Positions 45,321-57,075 of a stretch of DNA of 64,000 bases are shown in pieces. The translations under genes and the position numbers were made by a program. Numbering within the stretch: the first letter of the stretch is position 1; the number at the start of each line of letters is the position of its first letter. The stretch is from Aegilops tauschii subsp. strangulata. Lineage: Eukaryota; Streptophyta; Magnoliopsida; Poales; Poaceae. A model generated the notes under the pieces. That model ran no database searches. It saw nothing but the letters and a program-made list of their open reading frames with translations, and had not been told where the DNA came from. The stretch is taken from positions 154,753,148-154,817,147 of the forward strand of contig NC_053040.3 in NCBI RefSeq assembly GCF_002575655.3. Reading direction: 5' to 3'.

Positions 45321-47039
45321 TGTTGGGGAACGTAGTATTTCAAAACATTTCCGACGATCACGCAAGATCTATCTAGGAGAAGCATAGCAAAGAGCGGGGA
45401 GAGTGTGTCCACGTACCCTTGTAGACCGAAAGCAGAAGCGTTTAGTAACGCGGTTGATGTAGTCGAACGTCTTCGTGATCCAACCGATCAAGTACCGAAC
45501 GCACGGCACCTCCGCGATCTCCACACGTTTAGCTCGGTGACGTCCCTCAAACTCTTGATCCAGCAAAGTGTCGAGGGAGAGTTCCGTCAGCACAATGGCG
45601 TGGTGACGATGATGTTGAAGTTACCGACACAGGGCTTCGCCTAAGCACTACTGCAATATGACCGAGGTGGAATACTGTGGAGGGCGGCACCACACACGGC
45701 TAAGAAATCAACTTCTGTGTCTATGGGGTGCCCCCTCCACCGTATATAAAGGAGGGGAGGAGGGGGCCGGCCGTCCTCAAGGGGCGCGCCCAAAGGGGGG
45801 GGAATCCTACTCCTACTCAGGTTCCCCCCTTTCCTAGTCCAACTAGGAGGGGAAGGAAAGAGGAAGGGGAGAGAAGGAAGGAGGGGGGCGCCGCCCCCAC
45901 CCCTTGTCCAATTTGGACTGGGGGCGCCACCTCCTGGCTGGCCCTCTCTCCTCTAAGGCCCATGGTGGCCCACTAACTTCCGGGGGGGGGGGGGGGTCCG
46001 GTAACCCTCCGGCACTCCGGTTTTATCGAAAACTCTCCAGAACACTTCCGGTGTCCAAAAAACATGGTCCAATATATCAATCTTTATGTCCCGACCATTT
46101 CGAGACTCCTCGTCATGTCCGTGATCTCATCCGGGACTCCAAAAAACCTTCGGTACATCAAATCACATAAACTCATAATACCAATCGTCATCGAACGTTA
46201 AGCGTGCGGACCCTACGGGTTCGAGAACTATGTAGACATGACCGAGACACATCTCCGGTCAATAACCAATAGCTGAACCTGGATGCTCATATTGGTTCCT
46301 ACATATTCTACGAAGATCTTTGTTGGTCAAACCGCACAACAACATACGTTGTTCCCTTTGTCATTGGTATGTTACTTGCCCGAGATTCGATCGTCGGTAT
46401 CATCATACCTAGTTCAATCTCGTTACCGGCAAGTCTCTTTACTCGTTCCGTAATGTATCATCCCGTAACTAACTCATTAGTCACATTGCTTGCAAGGCAT
46501 ATAGTGATGTGCATTACCGAGAGGGCCCAGAGATACCTCTCCGACAATCGGAGTGACAAATCCTAATCTCGATCTATGGCAACTCAACAAACACCATCGG
46601 AGTCACCTGTAGAGCATCTTGATAATCACCCAGTTATGTAGTGACGATTGATAGCACACTAAGTGTTCCTCCGATATTCGGGAGTTGCATAATCTCATAG
46701 TCATAGGAACATGTATAAGTCATGAAGAAAGCAATAGCAATAAACTAAACGATCATAGTGCTAAGCTAACGGATGGGTCTTGTCCATCACATCATTCTCT
46801 AATGATGTGATCCCGTTCATCAAATGACAACACATGTCTATGGTCAGGAAATATAACCATCTTTGATTAACGAGCTAGTCAAGTAGAGGCATACTAGGGA
46901 CACTCTGTTTTGTCTATGTATTCACACATGTACTAAGTTTCCGGTTAATACAATTCTAGCATGAATAATAAACATTTATCATGATATAAGGAAATATAAA
47001 TAACAACTTTATTATTGCCTCTAGGGCATATTTCCTTCA
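45321..47039 (-). mobile_element. Complete 5' LTR of the minus-oriented Angela element (1719 bp)
   Basis: Minus strand starts TGAAGGAAATATGCCCTAG and ends CGTTCCCCAACA. The TATA string TTTATATACGG on the minus strand lies at about 45741-45751. It is full length, unlike the plus-oriented fragment at 32228-33321. Confidence 0.9.
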
Positions 47040-47657
47040 GTGTAAGCTAAGAGAGCAGTGAAAGGATATCCAAACATCGTCGGAACAGTGCACAAGGGAG
47101 TGATGTGTGGATACCTAGTTCGGGCCGGCGTTTGGGCATGCTCGCCTAGCTAGAGTGCGGGTCACTTCAGAGCCATTGAGGGTGATGCGCTGGCATTGGC
47201 TGGCCGTGCACGGATGCATATCTTCAGTGGCAGCGGAGCGCTACGATGCGGTGGACGAGATCGTTGGTGAAGCCCCAACGGCCTCCGAGGGCGGAGGTGC
47301 GACGATGTGCTCGGTGAAGTAGCCCCGGTGAGGTGGGAGACGGCGTCGGTGAAGCACACCTGATGCGGTGGAAGTCGGTGTCTGTGAGGCACATCAGGTG
47401 CGGCGGCCGATGTTGTCGATGGACCACCCAGTGCGGTGGACGAGGGCGTAGATGAGGTAGCTCCGGTGCGGTGGTGAAGCGCGACCGTCGTCTTAGTTGT
47501 TGTTGTCCGGCACAGAGGTGGGGAAAGAGTCGAGACGAGGGGCGATTCGAACTTTGCTTGGGTTGGCGGCAAATTAGGGATTTGAGCAATCTGGGCGCGG
47601 AAGGGGACGGTGGAGAAGGGAGATTTTGCAGGGCTGGAATTGGGACCGCCAGATATT
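47040..47657. other. GC-rich segment between Angela and CACTA copy 2
   Basis: It has repeated GTGCGGTGGACGA/GGTGAAG-like units (47250-47480) and no believable gene. The minus-strand frame over 47162-47572 is Pro/Ser/Thr/His-rich low complexity, similar in character to the putative first exons of the CACTA gene, so it may be a displaced CACTA piece. CACTA copy 2 begins at 47658, preceded by ATT. Confidence 0.35.
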
Positions 47658-48354
47658 CACTACAAAAAAGACACTTCCGTCATGATACGTGTTTGTCATG
47701 GTAGGTCACATTTTCTGTCATGCATGTACATCCATGACAATGTTATGACAGAATCAAGATAGTCATGCCTGTGCTGTCGTAGAAGTGTTCCATGACATTA
47801 CCAAAATTATCATCACGGAAGTGTCCACTTCCATGACGATAAATCGCGCATCATGGAAGTGCTTTCGTCAAGGGTGACCGACACATGGCATCCACCGTAA
47901 CGGGTCGCCGTTAAGCTATCGGGTCTGGTTTTGGATATGATAACCCGCTAATAGCCCGGACCAATGAGGCTTTTCCACGTGTAAAATTCTCATTGGCCGG
48001 AGGAAACACGTGTTGGCTCACCGTTGGGACAGATGTCATCCATTCATTGGACAGGAGGCACCTATGATACGTCGACACGTGGCACGACCCAACAGAGGCC
48101 CTTTCCGGCGAAAAGGCCGGCCCGTTTGACTTGGTCAAAAGGTAACGGGTCGGCCCACGGAAAGCCTGTTAACGGCCTGTTCGTATATAGTCCATTTACG
48201 GCCCGCTAACTCACGACCCATTACGGCCTATCGGAATTAAGCCCAGTAGCTTCATCTGGGCCGTCCAATATGATTCCAGCCCGTTGTAACTTCCGACCCA
48301 TGTATGGCCCATGATGTCTTTCGACCCATATGAGGCCATTTGTAACTCTTAGCC
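47658..48354. repeat. CACTA copy 2 terminus, subterminal motifs and first part of the GGCCC array
   Basis: Closely parallels 10994-11500 of copy 1, including CTTCCATGACGATAAATC and GGGTCGCCGTTAAGCTATCGG. It ends where the SIRE-type LTR begins at 48355. Confidence 0.8.
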
Positions 48355-49691
48355 TGAAAGTGCTAGTTATCGACTAGAGGGGGGGTGAATAGGCGATTTT
48401 TATGAACGTCTTCAAAACATGGTTGTTTCGAAGACAAACAATAGAAATGGACCTATTGACATGCAGCGGAAGGTAGACTACACTAGGCAAGCCATAGTCA
48501 AGTATTCAATGAAGTGAAAGCACGAAGACTAATAGTAGCTAGGTAGTAATGATCAGGATGGAAGATAGTATGAAGCCAAACAACAATAGAAGTCACACAG
48601 TGAAGTCAAACAGGTAACACAGGCAGACAATGACTTCACGAAGACAAACTGTAAATAAAGAGAGGGAGAAGATAGAACCAGTTGCTTGGTGAGGACAAGG
48701 ATTTGTTGGACCAGTTCCAGTTGCTGTGACAACTATACGTCTGGTTAGGGAGGCTGAGATTTAACTCAGAAGACCCCGTCTTCACCTTATTCTCCTTGAG
48801 CTAAGGACACCCAGTCCTCGCCCAATCACTCTGGTAAGTCTTCAAGGTAGACTTCCAAACCTTCACAGACTTCGTTCATCGGCGATCCACAATGACTCTT
48901 GGATGCTCAGAACGCGATGCCTAACCGGCTGGATGATTCATAGTCCTCAAGTGTAACAAGTCTTCAGGTGACGCGGACAGAAAGACTTCAGTGATGCCTA
49001 ACACTCTCAGGCTCTCGGTGGTTTGGGCTTTGTCCTAGCAAGGATTTCTCTCTCTCAAAAGCTTCGAGGTGGGTTGCTCTCAAACGACAAAAGCCGTGCA
49101 CTAACTCTGAGCAGCCACCAATTTATGGTGTAGGGGGTGGGCTATTTATAGCCACTAGGCAACCCGACCCGATTTGTCCAAAATGACCCTGGGTCACTAA
49201 GGAACTGACACGTGTTCCAACGGTCAGATTTCAAACACACGCGGCAGCTTGACTTGGGCTACAAGTAAAGCTGACTCATCCAACTCTGGATAAGATTTGC
49301 TCTCATTGTCTTCGCTCGAACACATAGGATTTGGTTGAGCATCACTTCAGTCACTCTGACTTTGTTCACTTGGACCCCACTTAACAGTACGGTGGTTCCT
49401 ACGACTCAACAAAGAAGAAAAGGAAACTATGAAACAACTATGTCTTCGCACTCCATAGTCTTCACGTGAATGTCTTCTCGAGTCATAAGCTTCGATGTGA
49501 TTGTCTTCACATACCACCATTGTCTTCAATGTCTTCACACATTTTTAGGGGTCATCTCCGGTAGGTAAACCGAATCAATGAGGGACTACTACCTGTGTTA
49601 TCCTGCAATTCTCACAAACACATTAGTCCCTCAACCAGGTTTGTCGTCAATACTCCAAAACCAACTAGGGGTGGCACTAGATGCACTTACA
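48355..49691 (-). mobile_element. SIRE/Maximus-type copia LTR (1337 bp)
   Basis: Minus strand starts TGTAAGTGCATCTAGTGCC and ends CTAGCACTTTCA. On the minus strand it is preceded by the polypurine tract CCAAAAAGGGGGAGAT (49692-49707), so it is the 3' LTR of a minus-oriented element. The palindromic TATA string GCTATTTATAGC is at 49141-49152. The left flank is TAGCC; the matching duplication and the 5' LTR are missing. Confidence 0.8.
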
Positions 49692-50172
49692 ATCTCCCCC
49701 TTTTTGGTGATTGATGACAAACTGGTTGAAGTTTTCAACGGGGATAAAAAGTATGTGAAATTGTAAAGGATTAAGGTATTGTCTTCATAAGTAGCAAAAG
49801 GCTCCCCCTGAAGATGTGCATATAAGTATTTTGCTTGTGGAATGCAAATGCACATGGCAGGTTGTACTTGTGGAGATCCTCTTCAACTTATGAAGGCAAT
49901 TCATCATGCATGATTAAATATAACGAAGATAATGACATGCATAATGAAAAATGGACGTCTGCAATATGACTTCGTGCGGGATTTATCATCGCACATGCAG
50001 AATTTATCATCGCATCACAGAATAGCAGAAAAAGTAGCAGACGACCATCAAGTTTAAGTGTTACAACTCAAGGAACCAAATGTATCAAAAGCGAGAGTTG
50101 TAAACACTTGGCAAAATATAAAGCAACCACCCATATGGACCCACTTGAAGACTATAGTTTGCATCAAAGGAT
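49692..50172 (-). mobile_element. SIRE 3' internal remnant with polypurine tract
   Basis: Non-coding. It starts (minus strand end) with the polypurine tract and extends to the filler repeat at 50173, where the strand of recognisable SIRE sequence switches to plus. A direct repeat TTTATCATCGCA occurs near 49981 and 50005. Confidence 0.55.
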
Positions 50173-50220
50173 TCATCAACTAAAGAAGGTATTGGCTGAT
50201 GGTGAATCTGGCCCGCAATG
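50173..50220 (+). repeat. Left copy of the junction filler repeat
   Basis: TCATCAACTAAAGAAGGTAT and the following 28 bases, ending GGCCCGCAATG, recur at 57076-57182 in one partial, one short and one nearly complete copy. It marks both edges of the block holding SIRE gag-pol and organelle-like DNA. Confidence 0.85.
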
Positions 50221-52767
50221 TGAACAGTGGATTACCCAGAGGCTGATGGCTACGTCGACTGCAGGGATAATCAAAGTCTCCGCTGCGTGCCCTGTCTTCG
50301 ATGGCACTGATTACCCCTACTGGAAGAATAAGATGCGCATGCATCTTGAAGCCATTGATGTCGACCTTTGGTATGTCGTCAAGAACGGCGTTCCCAAGGG
50401 CGGCGAAGGCGTCACTCCCGCCGATGTCAAGAAGTTCATTCAACTGGATTCTACTGCGAAGAACATCATCTGTGGTCATCTGACCAAAGGACAGTATGGC
50501 CGTGTGAGTGCTCTGGAAACGTCGAAGCTAGTCTGGGACTGGCTCTCCAAGGTCAACGAAGGCGTCTCAACCCAGAGAGATCAAAGGATCAGTGTCCTTC
50601 GCAACCTCTTCAACCGCTTCAAGAGAAACGACAATGAGAATGTCCAGCTCACGTTTGATCGCCTCACTGACATCACTAATGAGCTTCATGCTCTCGGCGC
50701 TACTGAGATCACCAAGCATGAAATCGTCAAGACACTCTCGAGATCACTTGATAGCTCGTTTGACACCCTAGCCCTGACTTCAAGACACTCGATTCGTCTG
50801 ACATACCTGAGAGGCTCAACAGACATGAGTTTCAGCTATCTGAGAAAAGAGATATCTATGGTCCCAACTATGGCCGAACTCGTGCTTTGAAGGAAAAAGC
50901 TGCTTCCTCATCTGAAGAAGAATCTGACTGTAGTCCTGGTGATCCTGAAGACATTGGAAAGGAGCTTGCTATGCTTGTGAAGATGTTCCAGAAATTTACA
51001 AAGAAGAAAGGCTTCAGAAAGTCTTCACGATCCAGCTCAAGAAATGATGAAGCTTCTACTCATGACCACAAGAAGAGAACATGCCACAAGTGCAAGAAAC
51101 CTGGTCACTACATCTTTGAGTGTCCACAGTGGGACAATGAAAACAACAAGAAGAAGAAGAGCAAGGAATATGATTCTGATGACAACAAGAAGAAGAGATC
51201 CTCAAAGTCTTCTTCCAAATCTTCGTCGAAGTCTTCATCACACAAGAAGAGCTCATATGGCAAGGCTCGTGCTTTTGTTGGCAAGGAGATGGATTCAGAG
51301 GAGGAGTCTGCTTCTGAGGAGGCGAAGGTGGAGTCTGAGGAGGAGTCCGACTCCGGCGTCGCTAGTCAGGCTCTAGCTACAGCTTACGTTGCCAAGTCCA
51401 TCTTCAACACGGAAGACAATGGCTCCATCACCAACGCTGATGCTAATGACAAGGACGACTCCACTCCCACCTACTGCTTCATGGCACGTGGTGCCAAGAT
51501 AAACTCACACGATGCTTACTTTCAAACATCAAGTGAAGATGACTCTGATTGTGAATCCAAACCCAGCTACAAAACACTTGCTAAAATTGCAACTGGACAA
51601 CAGAAAGCTATGGAACATATTCAAAAACTGTTAGACAAAAGCGATGACCTGTTGGACGCGGAAATGACCCGATCTCAGTCCTTAATTGAAGACATAAAAA
51701 ATCTTCATGTTAAGTACGAAAAACTTGAAAGTCGTCATGAAACGCTCTCAACAACTCATGAAAAGCTCTCCTACGATTATCTTCAAAGGAAGGAAGAACT
51801 TGAGAAATTGAGAGCGGCTCATGAAGATCTTCAAAAAGAGAATGAGTCACTTCGTGCTCAACAGATCAGTCCCGCTCAGGAATGATTTGAACCACCATGT
51901 CTAAAATGCCTTGAGCATGATAACGCTACTTCTATTGCTGAATGTTCTACTGCTGCTACTGTTGCAATATCTTCAACTGTTGATGTGGTAACTAACCCCT
52001 CTGCTGAGGATGCCACCACTATTGCTGATGAAAATGCTAGGTTGAAGACATTGCTTGAAACAGGGATGTACAAAAGTCTCAAAGGAGATCAGACACTGTG
52101 TGATGTCCTCAAAAAGCAGATTCTGAACCGAAACCCTAGGAAAGAGGGTGTTGGGTTCGAGAGGAAAATGAATGTTGATGGTTCCTACTGGAAGCCTGAG
52201 CAGTACCCCAAAACCACATGGGTTGCTGCAAAGGGACCTTCAGTGGATCCATCCACCTTATCTGGCTTCACTTGTGCTAACCCAATTATCATTGATGAAT
52301 CCTTTGATGCAAACTATAAACTGTTTAAGAATCAGAATGGTGAAGTGTTTGCCAGGTATATTGGTACTAACTGCAGGAATGGACCACCTATGAAGAAGAT
52401 CTGGGTGCCCAAAAGGAGTCTTGAGAATCTTCCTGTGAATGTCATCATGACACCACAAGGGAAGAAGACAAATTCCAGACCAAAGGCTTCATATGGTCCA
52501 AAGGCTTCATACAGACAGAGGACTCACCTGAGTCACCCTAACGCCAATGTTTTGCAGGGAAATCATACTCAAACTTATGAATATGAGCGTGTTTCTTCAA
52601 ACTGCTATGTTCATAAAACTAAGAACTTTTCTGCTTATTCATATGAATATCATTCATCTCCTGCAAGGCTATTTGCTAGGGCTCCAAAGCCGAAGTTCTT
52701 AGATGCTGCACTTAGACTCATTGCTTCTAAGCCACCCCTGAAGATGTGGGTGGTTAAGAAGAATTAA
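50221..52767 (+). pseudogene. SIRE/Maximus-type gag
   Basis: Plus strand, opposite to the adjacent LTR. The capsid-like part has FDGTDYPYWKNKMRMHLEAI near 50298 and LTKGQYGRVSALE near 50480. A frameshift occurs near 50780. The next part has a zinc knuckle CHKCKKPGHYIFECPQW near 51082, a Lys/Ser tract, an acidic Glu/Ser region and a coiled coil (KLESRHETLSTTHEKLSYDY) near 51720. An in-frame TGA at 51883-51885 interrupts it, after which the frame stays open to 52767. The long gag with an extra C-terminal domain is typical of SIRE. Confidence 0.82.
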
Positions 52768-53396
52768 CTTTCTTTTGCAGGGAAAGGTCTCCAGCCAGAA
52801 ATCAAAGGCGTCCGATGCTTTTGCTGGGGACCTAAAACATCTTGTTGGGCGCAAGATAAAATGCCCAAATGGTCTCACTATGTATTTTGTTCCTGAATCG
52901 CTTGCCAATCATCCTATCAGTCCTAACCTTGATCTGAGCTTTGATAATCCTCTTGTGCATCAAATGTTTATGCTTCACAATACTCTTGGTGAAGCCTATC
53001 CCCCTAACTGTACTGTAGGGTATGACACCTCATGCTTCAGAATGGATTATGGACAGTGGATGCACTAATCACATGACTGGTGACCGAAGGCTTCTCATGG
53101 ACTCAACCTTACATCCATCTGACAAGAGTCACATCACATGTGCTGACACTGGTAAAAGCAAGGTATTGGGTCTAGGTACAGTTGCAATCTCAAAGGATCA
53201 ACACATGGATAAAGTGATGCTTGTTGAATCCCTTGGTTTCAACTTAATGTCTGTCTCAATGCTTTGCGATTTGAACATGATTGTGATATTTGGAAAATAT
53301 TGTTGCCTTGTACTAATGGAATCTGACAAGTCTCTAGTCTTTGAAGGGCATCGGAAAGATGATTTGTACATGGTAGATTTCTCAGCAGGACCATAG
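52768..53396 (+). pseudogene. SIRE-type pol, protease
   Basis: The active site WIMDSGCTNHMTG near 53043 has the D-S-G form of copia retropepsins, followed by LGLGTVAIS and GFNLMSVSMLCD. A frameshift near 53020 separates it from upstream sequence, and a TAG at 53394-53396 interrupts the frame before integrase. It would process the polyprotein. Confidence 0.8.
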
Positions 53397-54833
53397 CTTG
53401 CCGTATGTCTTCTTGCAAAAGCTTCAGAGTGCTGGCTCTGGCATCGGAGTCTAGGGCATGCTGGCATGAGGAACTTACACACTCTCGCAAAGAAGAAGCA
53501 CGTCATAGGCATCGAGGGCGTCAAGTTCAAGAAAGATCATCTGTGCGGTGCCTGCGAAGCTGGAAAGATGACGAGGGCCAAGCATCCCTCGAAGACAATC
53601 ATGGCGACATCTCAACCCTTCGAGCTGCTACACATGGACTTATTTGGCCCTACTCACTACTCTACTCTCACTACTACTGCTTGTCTCTATGGCTTCATCA
53701 TTGTTGATGATTATTCAAGATATACGTGGGTGCATATAATTCTCTACAAGACTGAAGTGCAGGATGTCTTCAGACGCTTCGCCAACCGTGCCATGAATAA
53801 CTATGGTGTCAAGATCAAGCACATCAGAAGTGACAACAGCACTGAGTTCAAGAACACCGGCCTCGACCTTTACCTGGATACATTAGGCATCACTCATGAG
53901 TTCTCCGGTCCATACACACCTCAGCAGAATGGCATCATGGAGCGCAAGAACAGAACACTCATTGAGATGGCTCGGACGATGCTTGATGAATACAAGACTT
54001 CAAGAAAGTTCTGGCCTGAAGCTATTGATACTGCATGCCATGTCATCAACCGTGTTTATCTTCACAAGCTCCTGAAGAAGACATCCTATGAACTACTTAC
54101 TGGTAAGAAGCCAAATGTCAGTTACTTCAGAGTATTTGGTGCTAGGTGCTGGATCAAGGATCCACATCACACTTCAAAATTTGCACCGAAAGCACAAGAA
54201 GGTTTTATGCTTGGTTACGAAAAGGACTCGCACTCCTACAGAGTCTTCAACCTCTTTCACTATAAAGTGGTTGAAACTATAGACGTGTGGTTCGATGAAA
54301 CTAACGACTCGCAAAGAGAGCACCTGCCAAATGTGATAGATGAAGTTCCACCTAGTGAATCCATCAAGCTTACGGGAACTGGAGAAATCATACCTTCTGA
54401 GGCACAGCCTGAAGAGGAACTTATCATTTCTGCACCTAATCAACCTGAAGACAATATTCAGCCTGAAGACAATCCTCCTAATGATGACAATGATCAGCAA
54501 GAGCAAAATCTTCATCCAGTTCATCCTCGTGTTGCAAATGAAGTACATATTGAGAAGATAATTGATAGCATCAACGCACCTGGTCCACTCACCCATTCAA
54601 AAGCAACACAGCTAGCAAATTTCTGTGGGCACTTTGCATTTGTCTCAATATCAGAACCCAAGAAAGTTGTTGAATCCTTCATGGAACCTGAATGGATTCA
54701 AGCTATGCAAGAAGAGCTTCAACAGTTCAAGTTGAACAATGTGTGGGAACTAGTCAAGCGTCCTGATCCTCGTAAGCACAATTTCATTGGCACCAAATGG
54801 ATATATCGCAATAAGGAAGATGAGCATGGTCAA
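53397..54833 (+). pseudogene. SIRE-type pol, integrase and start of reverse transcriptase
   Basis: Integrase has the zinc finger (HRSLGH near 53440, CGACEAGK near 53547) and catalytic residues in HMDLFGP, RSDNSTEF and QQNGIMERKNRT; the second Asp and Glu are 36 residues apart (DD35E). Then come the GKKPNVSYFRVFG region, an acidic Gln/Pro linker, and the first reverse-transcriptase segment EPEWIQAMQEELQQF and FIGTKWIYRNK. Coding similarity ends abruptly after DEHGQ near 54833, before the palm motifs, where organelle-like DNA begins. The segment is open but truncated. Confidence 0.85.
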
Positions 54834-57060
54834 AAATACCGGAACATAGTTCTGTACCGTACCCTGTGTGTCCGATCAAGTTCTGCGGTCTACGGCTGTA
54901 TCCGACCAATTATCCAAGGTGCGGTCCTCCTCTTTCTATGCTTCAATTTAGTGACGCAAGTAATGGTGGTGTTTGTTGTACTATAGGTACTGGGTTCGTT
55001 CTCTCGTTGTCAGTATGTATTGAACCACCGCAATACAGGACTAGTGGCCCCCCCATCTATCTATTAGCCGTCTATCTATTAGACCTATCTAGAAGTAGAA
55101 GTTCGTTATTCCTAGAGATGTAGAATCGAGTGTTTAGCTTACCGGGCATTGTGCTAAGCTTGCATCCGAATCAAAATCTGGCGCTACTACTCAAACACGA
55201 AATCTAGGGAAGGGAATAGAAGGGGTGGGTAGATCAATGTGATGATAGCACCACGCCAGGCACGGAAGACGAAAGCGAAAATCGTCGGTAACACTATACG
55301 TTGTAGTCTCGCATTATCCACTGGATCCGCGACTAACCATATATAATGCTCAATACTATGCAAAAGCAATAAAGGGGAGATTGTCTTCTAACTAACTATA
55401 TAAGTAGTTTATATAACTAGATGATTCTCGTTCAAAAGATTCTTCCCATTATCATTATATAGAGAGGCGGAGGCGCGTAGCAATAAAAAATCTTGCTTAT
55501 TGGGCTGATGAGGCTCGAGAAAGACTGTGAAGTGAAGATGCGCCATTACCGAAACCATTTCTTTGCTTTGGGCGAAGTTCCTTTATAGGGAGCTCACTTC
55601 CTTGCTTGGTTGGTTGGTTGAACTTGCTTTTTAGGTGCGGTCCGTGCGGGTCTAGTTTCATTTATGAGTGCTGCGTATATTTCCGTTAGTAATGGTTTTG
55701 AGCTTGGGAAGAAGGGATATGGGTATGGCATCATCCCAGATTTGATCTAAGGCTAGTTCCGTGTGTGCAACTACTATCTTATCTCAATATCAGCTAAGGC
55801 TTGGCTAAGTGCTCTAGAGGTTTTCCTTATTGTCCTGGTTCTTACCTCAACAGGGCAGGGGAGATAGTTGGAAGTCGAATAGTCGTATCGTATCAGTTCA
55901 GAGAATCCCTGTTGAATGGCTTGGCTTTCAGTGCGAGTCTAGTTGACTGATTCCTAGGCTAGCTTCTCCTTATGTGCGGGTCTAGTCTACAGAACAGATG
56001 AAGACCCAGAACCGAGGAGAACAGAACGAATACCGATCTCAGAGCGGACAATCAATCCCAGTTCCTAGTTTCCTTGAAGCAATAGCCTGCCTGTTCCCGT
56101 TCTTCATGTAGCAAACCTCCTATAGTGGATACGACTGAGAACGAGCTTGACTCCACTCACTGCAAAGGAACAAATGATTCTCCAATTCCGTGGTTTGTTT
56201 TCCTTTCATTCTACCTACCTTCTTTTCGCCGGAGGCATATTTGATACGTTATTTAACATTCCGAAGAAAGTGCAAACTTCCCGATCTGAAGGAATGGCAA
56301 GATCAGAGATCCATTTTACGTTGGGGCCTGGCCAATGGGGAATCGGTAGTACTCGACCTTTGCTTCAGAAATCCACTGTTGCTGAAGAGAAGAGAAGAGA
56401 TTTCTAGCGTGCACTCCTATCCGAGTAGAAAGACAACCTACACTCACTGTTGGCAATGGAAGAGACTAGACTCTTTCCACACTTAAGATCCCAAGGGACA
56501 AGACAGATCAGATCTTTCTCTTTAGCCGGTCTCGTGTTAGATCCTATGATTTGGTTAGTTAGCCTACGAGAACAAGTCACAAGTTTTTTGTTTGACTATG
56601 CATCCAGTTCGTTGCTATCTCTATCTTTATCTACATGGATATTAACACGCACTATTCTTGAGAGTCAAGACACCGTTTTGCTTTAAAGAGCAAAAAAATC
56701 CCAGATAATTACTAATGCACCGTTGAGTACACAGATTCTTTTCCTGTTCATACTGGAGTATAGTAAGGAAAAACTGCTCGACCGAATCAAGGTCAAGATA
56801 ACTAGTGTGATTCCTACACTGCGAGAATCGTGGATATGTAGGGAATAGAGAAATGCCACCCGCCTAAGTAAAGAACTATTACAAATAAAGAGGAAACTAA
56901 TAAGGATAAGTAAGAAACAAGAGAAAAGAAACCATATTTGATACCGGAATATTTGGTTTGATAACCCGCAACTAATTCCCCCTCTGGGTAATCTTTCACA
57001 TTCGGCCAAAGAAGAAATTCTAAAAACTAGAAAGCCTATAGGCTGACGCCAAAGATTCCA
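54834..57060. other. Organelle-like DNA (candidate NUMT/NUPT)
   Basis: About 2.2 kb unlike any flanking transposon. The right end contains a recognisable plastid ndhA fragment (56830-57060). The remainder has moderate GC, few long homopolymers and the look of grass mitochondrial intergenic DNA, for example repeated GGTTGGTTGGTT near 55605. The simplest reading is nuclear mitochondrial DNA that itself carried a plastid-derived piece, or co-ligated organelle fragments. Open frames at 56147-56686 match no mitochondrial gene I can name. Only the ndhA part is firm. Confidence 0.5.
56830..57060 (-). pseudogene. ndhA: Plastid ndhA exon fragment
   Basis: The minus strand encodes [12 protein letters not shown], then [10 protein letters not shown], then after a small deletion with frameshift [16 protein letters not shown] and [12 protein letters not shown], ending at SIPYIS near 56830. 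This order is that of chloroplast NADH dehydrogenase-like subunit 1 (NdhA), a membrane subunit of the thylakoid NDH complex. About 20 bases are lost after ECERLP. It is a non-functional nuclear copy of about 75 codons. The mitochondrial nad1 homologue is less likely because the residue pattern follows NdhA. Confidence 0.8.
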
Positions 57061-57075
57061 TTATTAGTTTCACCA

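Larger units (their letters stand above)
33430..47039 (-). mobile_element. BARE/Angela Ty1/copia element, minus, 3' part lost and split by a Tat element
   Basis: On the minus strand the order is 5' LTR (47039-45321), PBS, leader, gag, protease, integrase N-terminus (42585), then the integrase core continues at 33834-33430 on the far side of the inserted Tat element 33835-42584. The 3' portion (reverse transcriptase, RNase H, 3' LTR) is missing beyond 33430. Angela copies are common in wheat. Coding parts carry stops and frameshifts. Confidence 0.85.

Noticed and set aside
32228..47039. Treating the two Angela LTRs as one full element
   Set aside because: They are in opposite orientation, no PBS follows 33321, and the 3' half of pol is missing.
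47162..47589. 136- and 121-codon minus-strand frames
   Set aside because: His/Pro/Ser/Thr-rich low complexity caused by tandem GC-rich units; no motif.
56147..56686. Open frames of 78-98 codons in the organelle-like block as possible novel genes
   Set aside because: No recognisable domain, overlapping frames, and the context is a transferred non-coding fragment.
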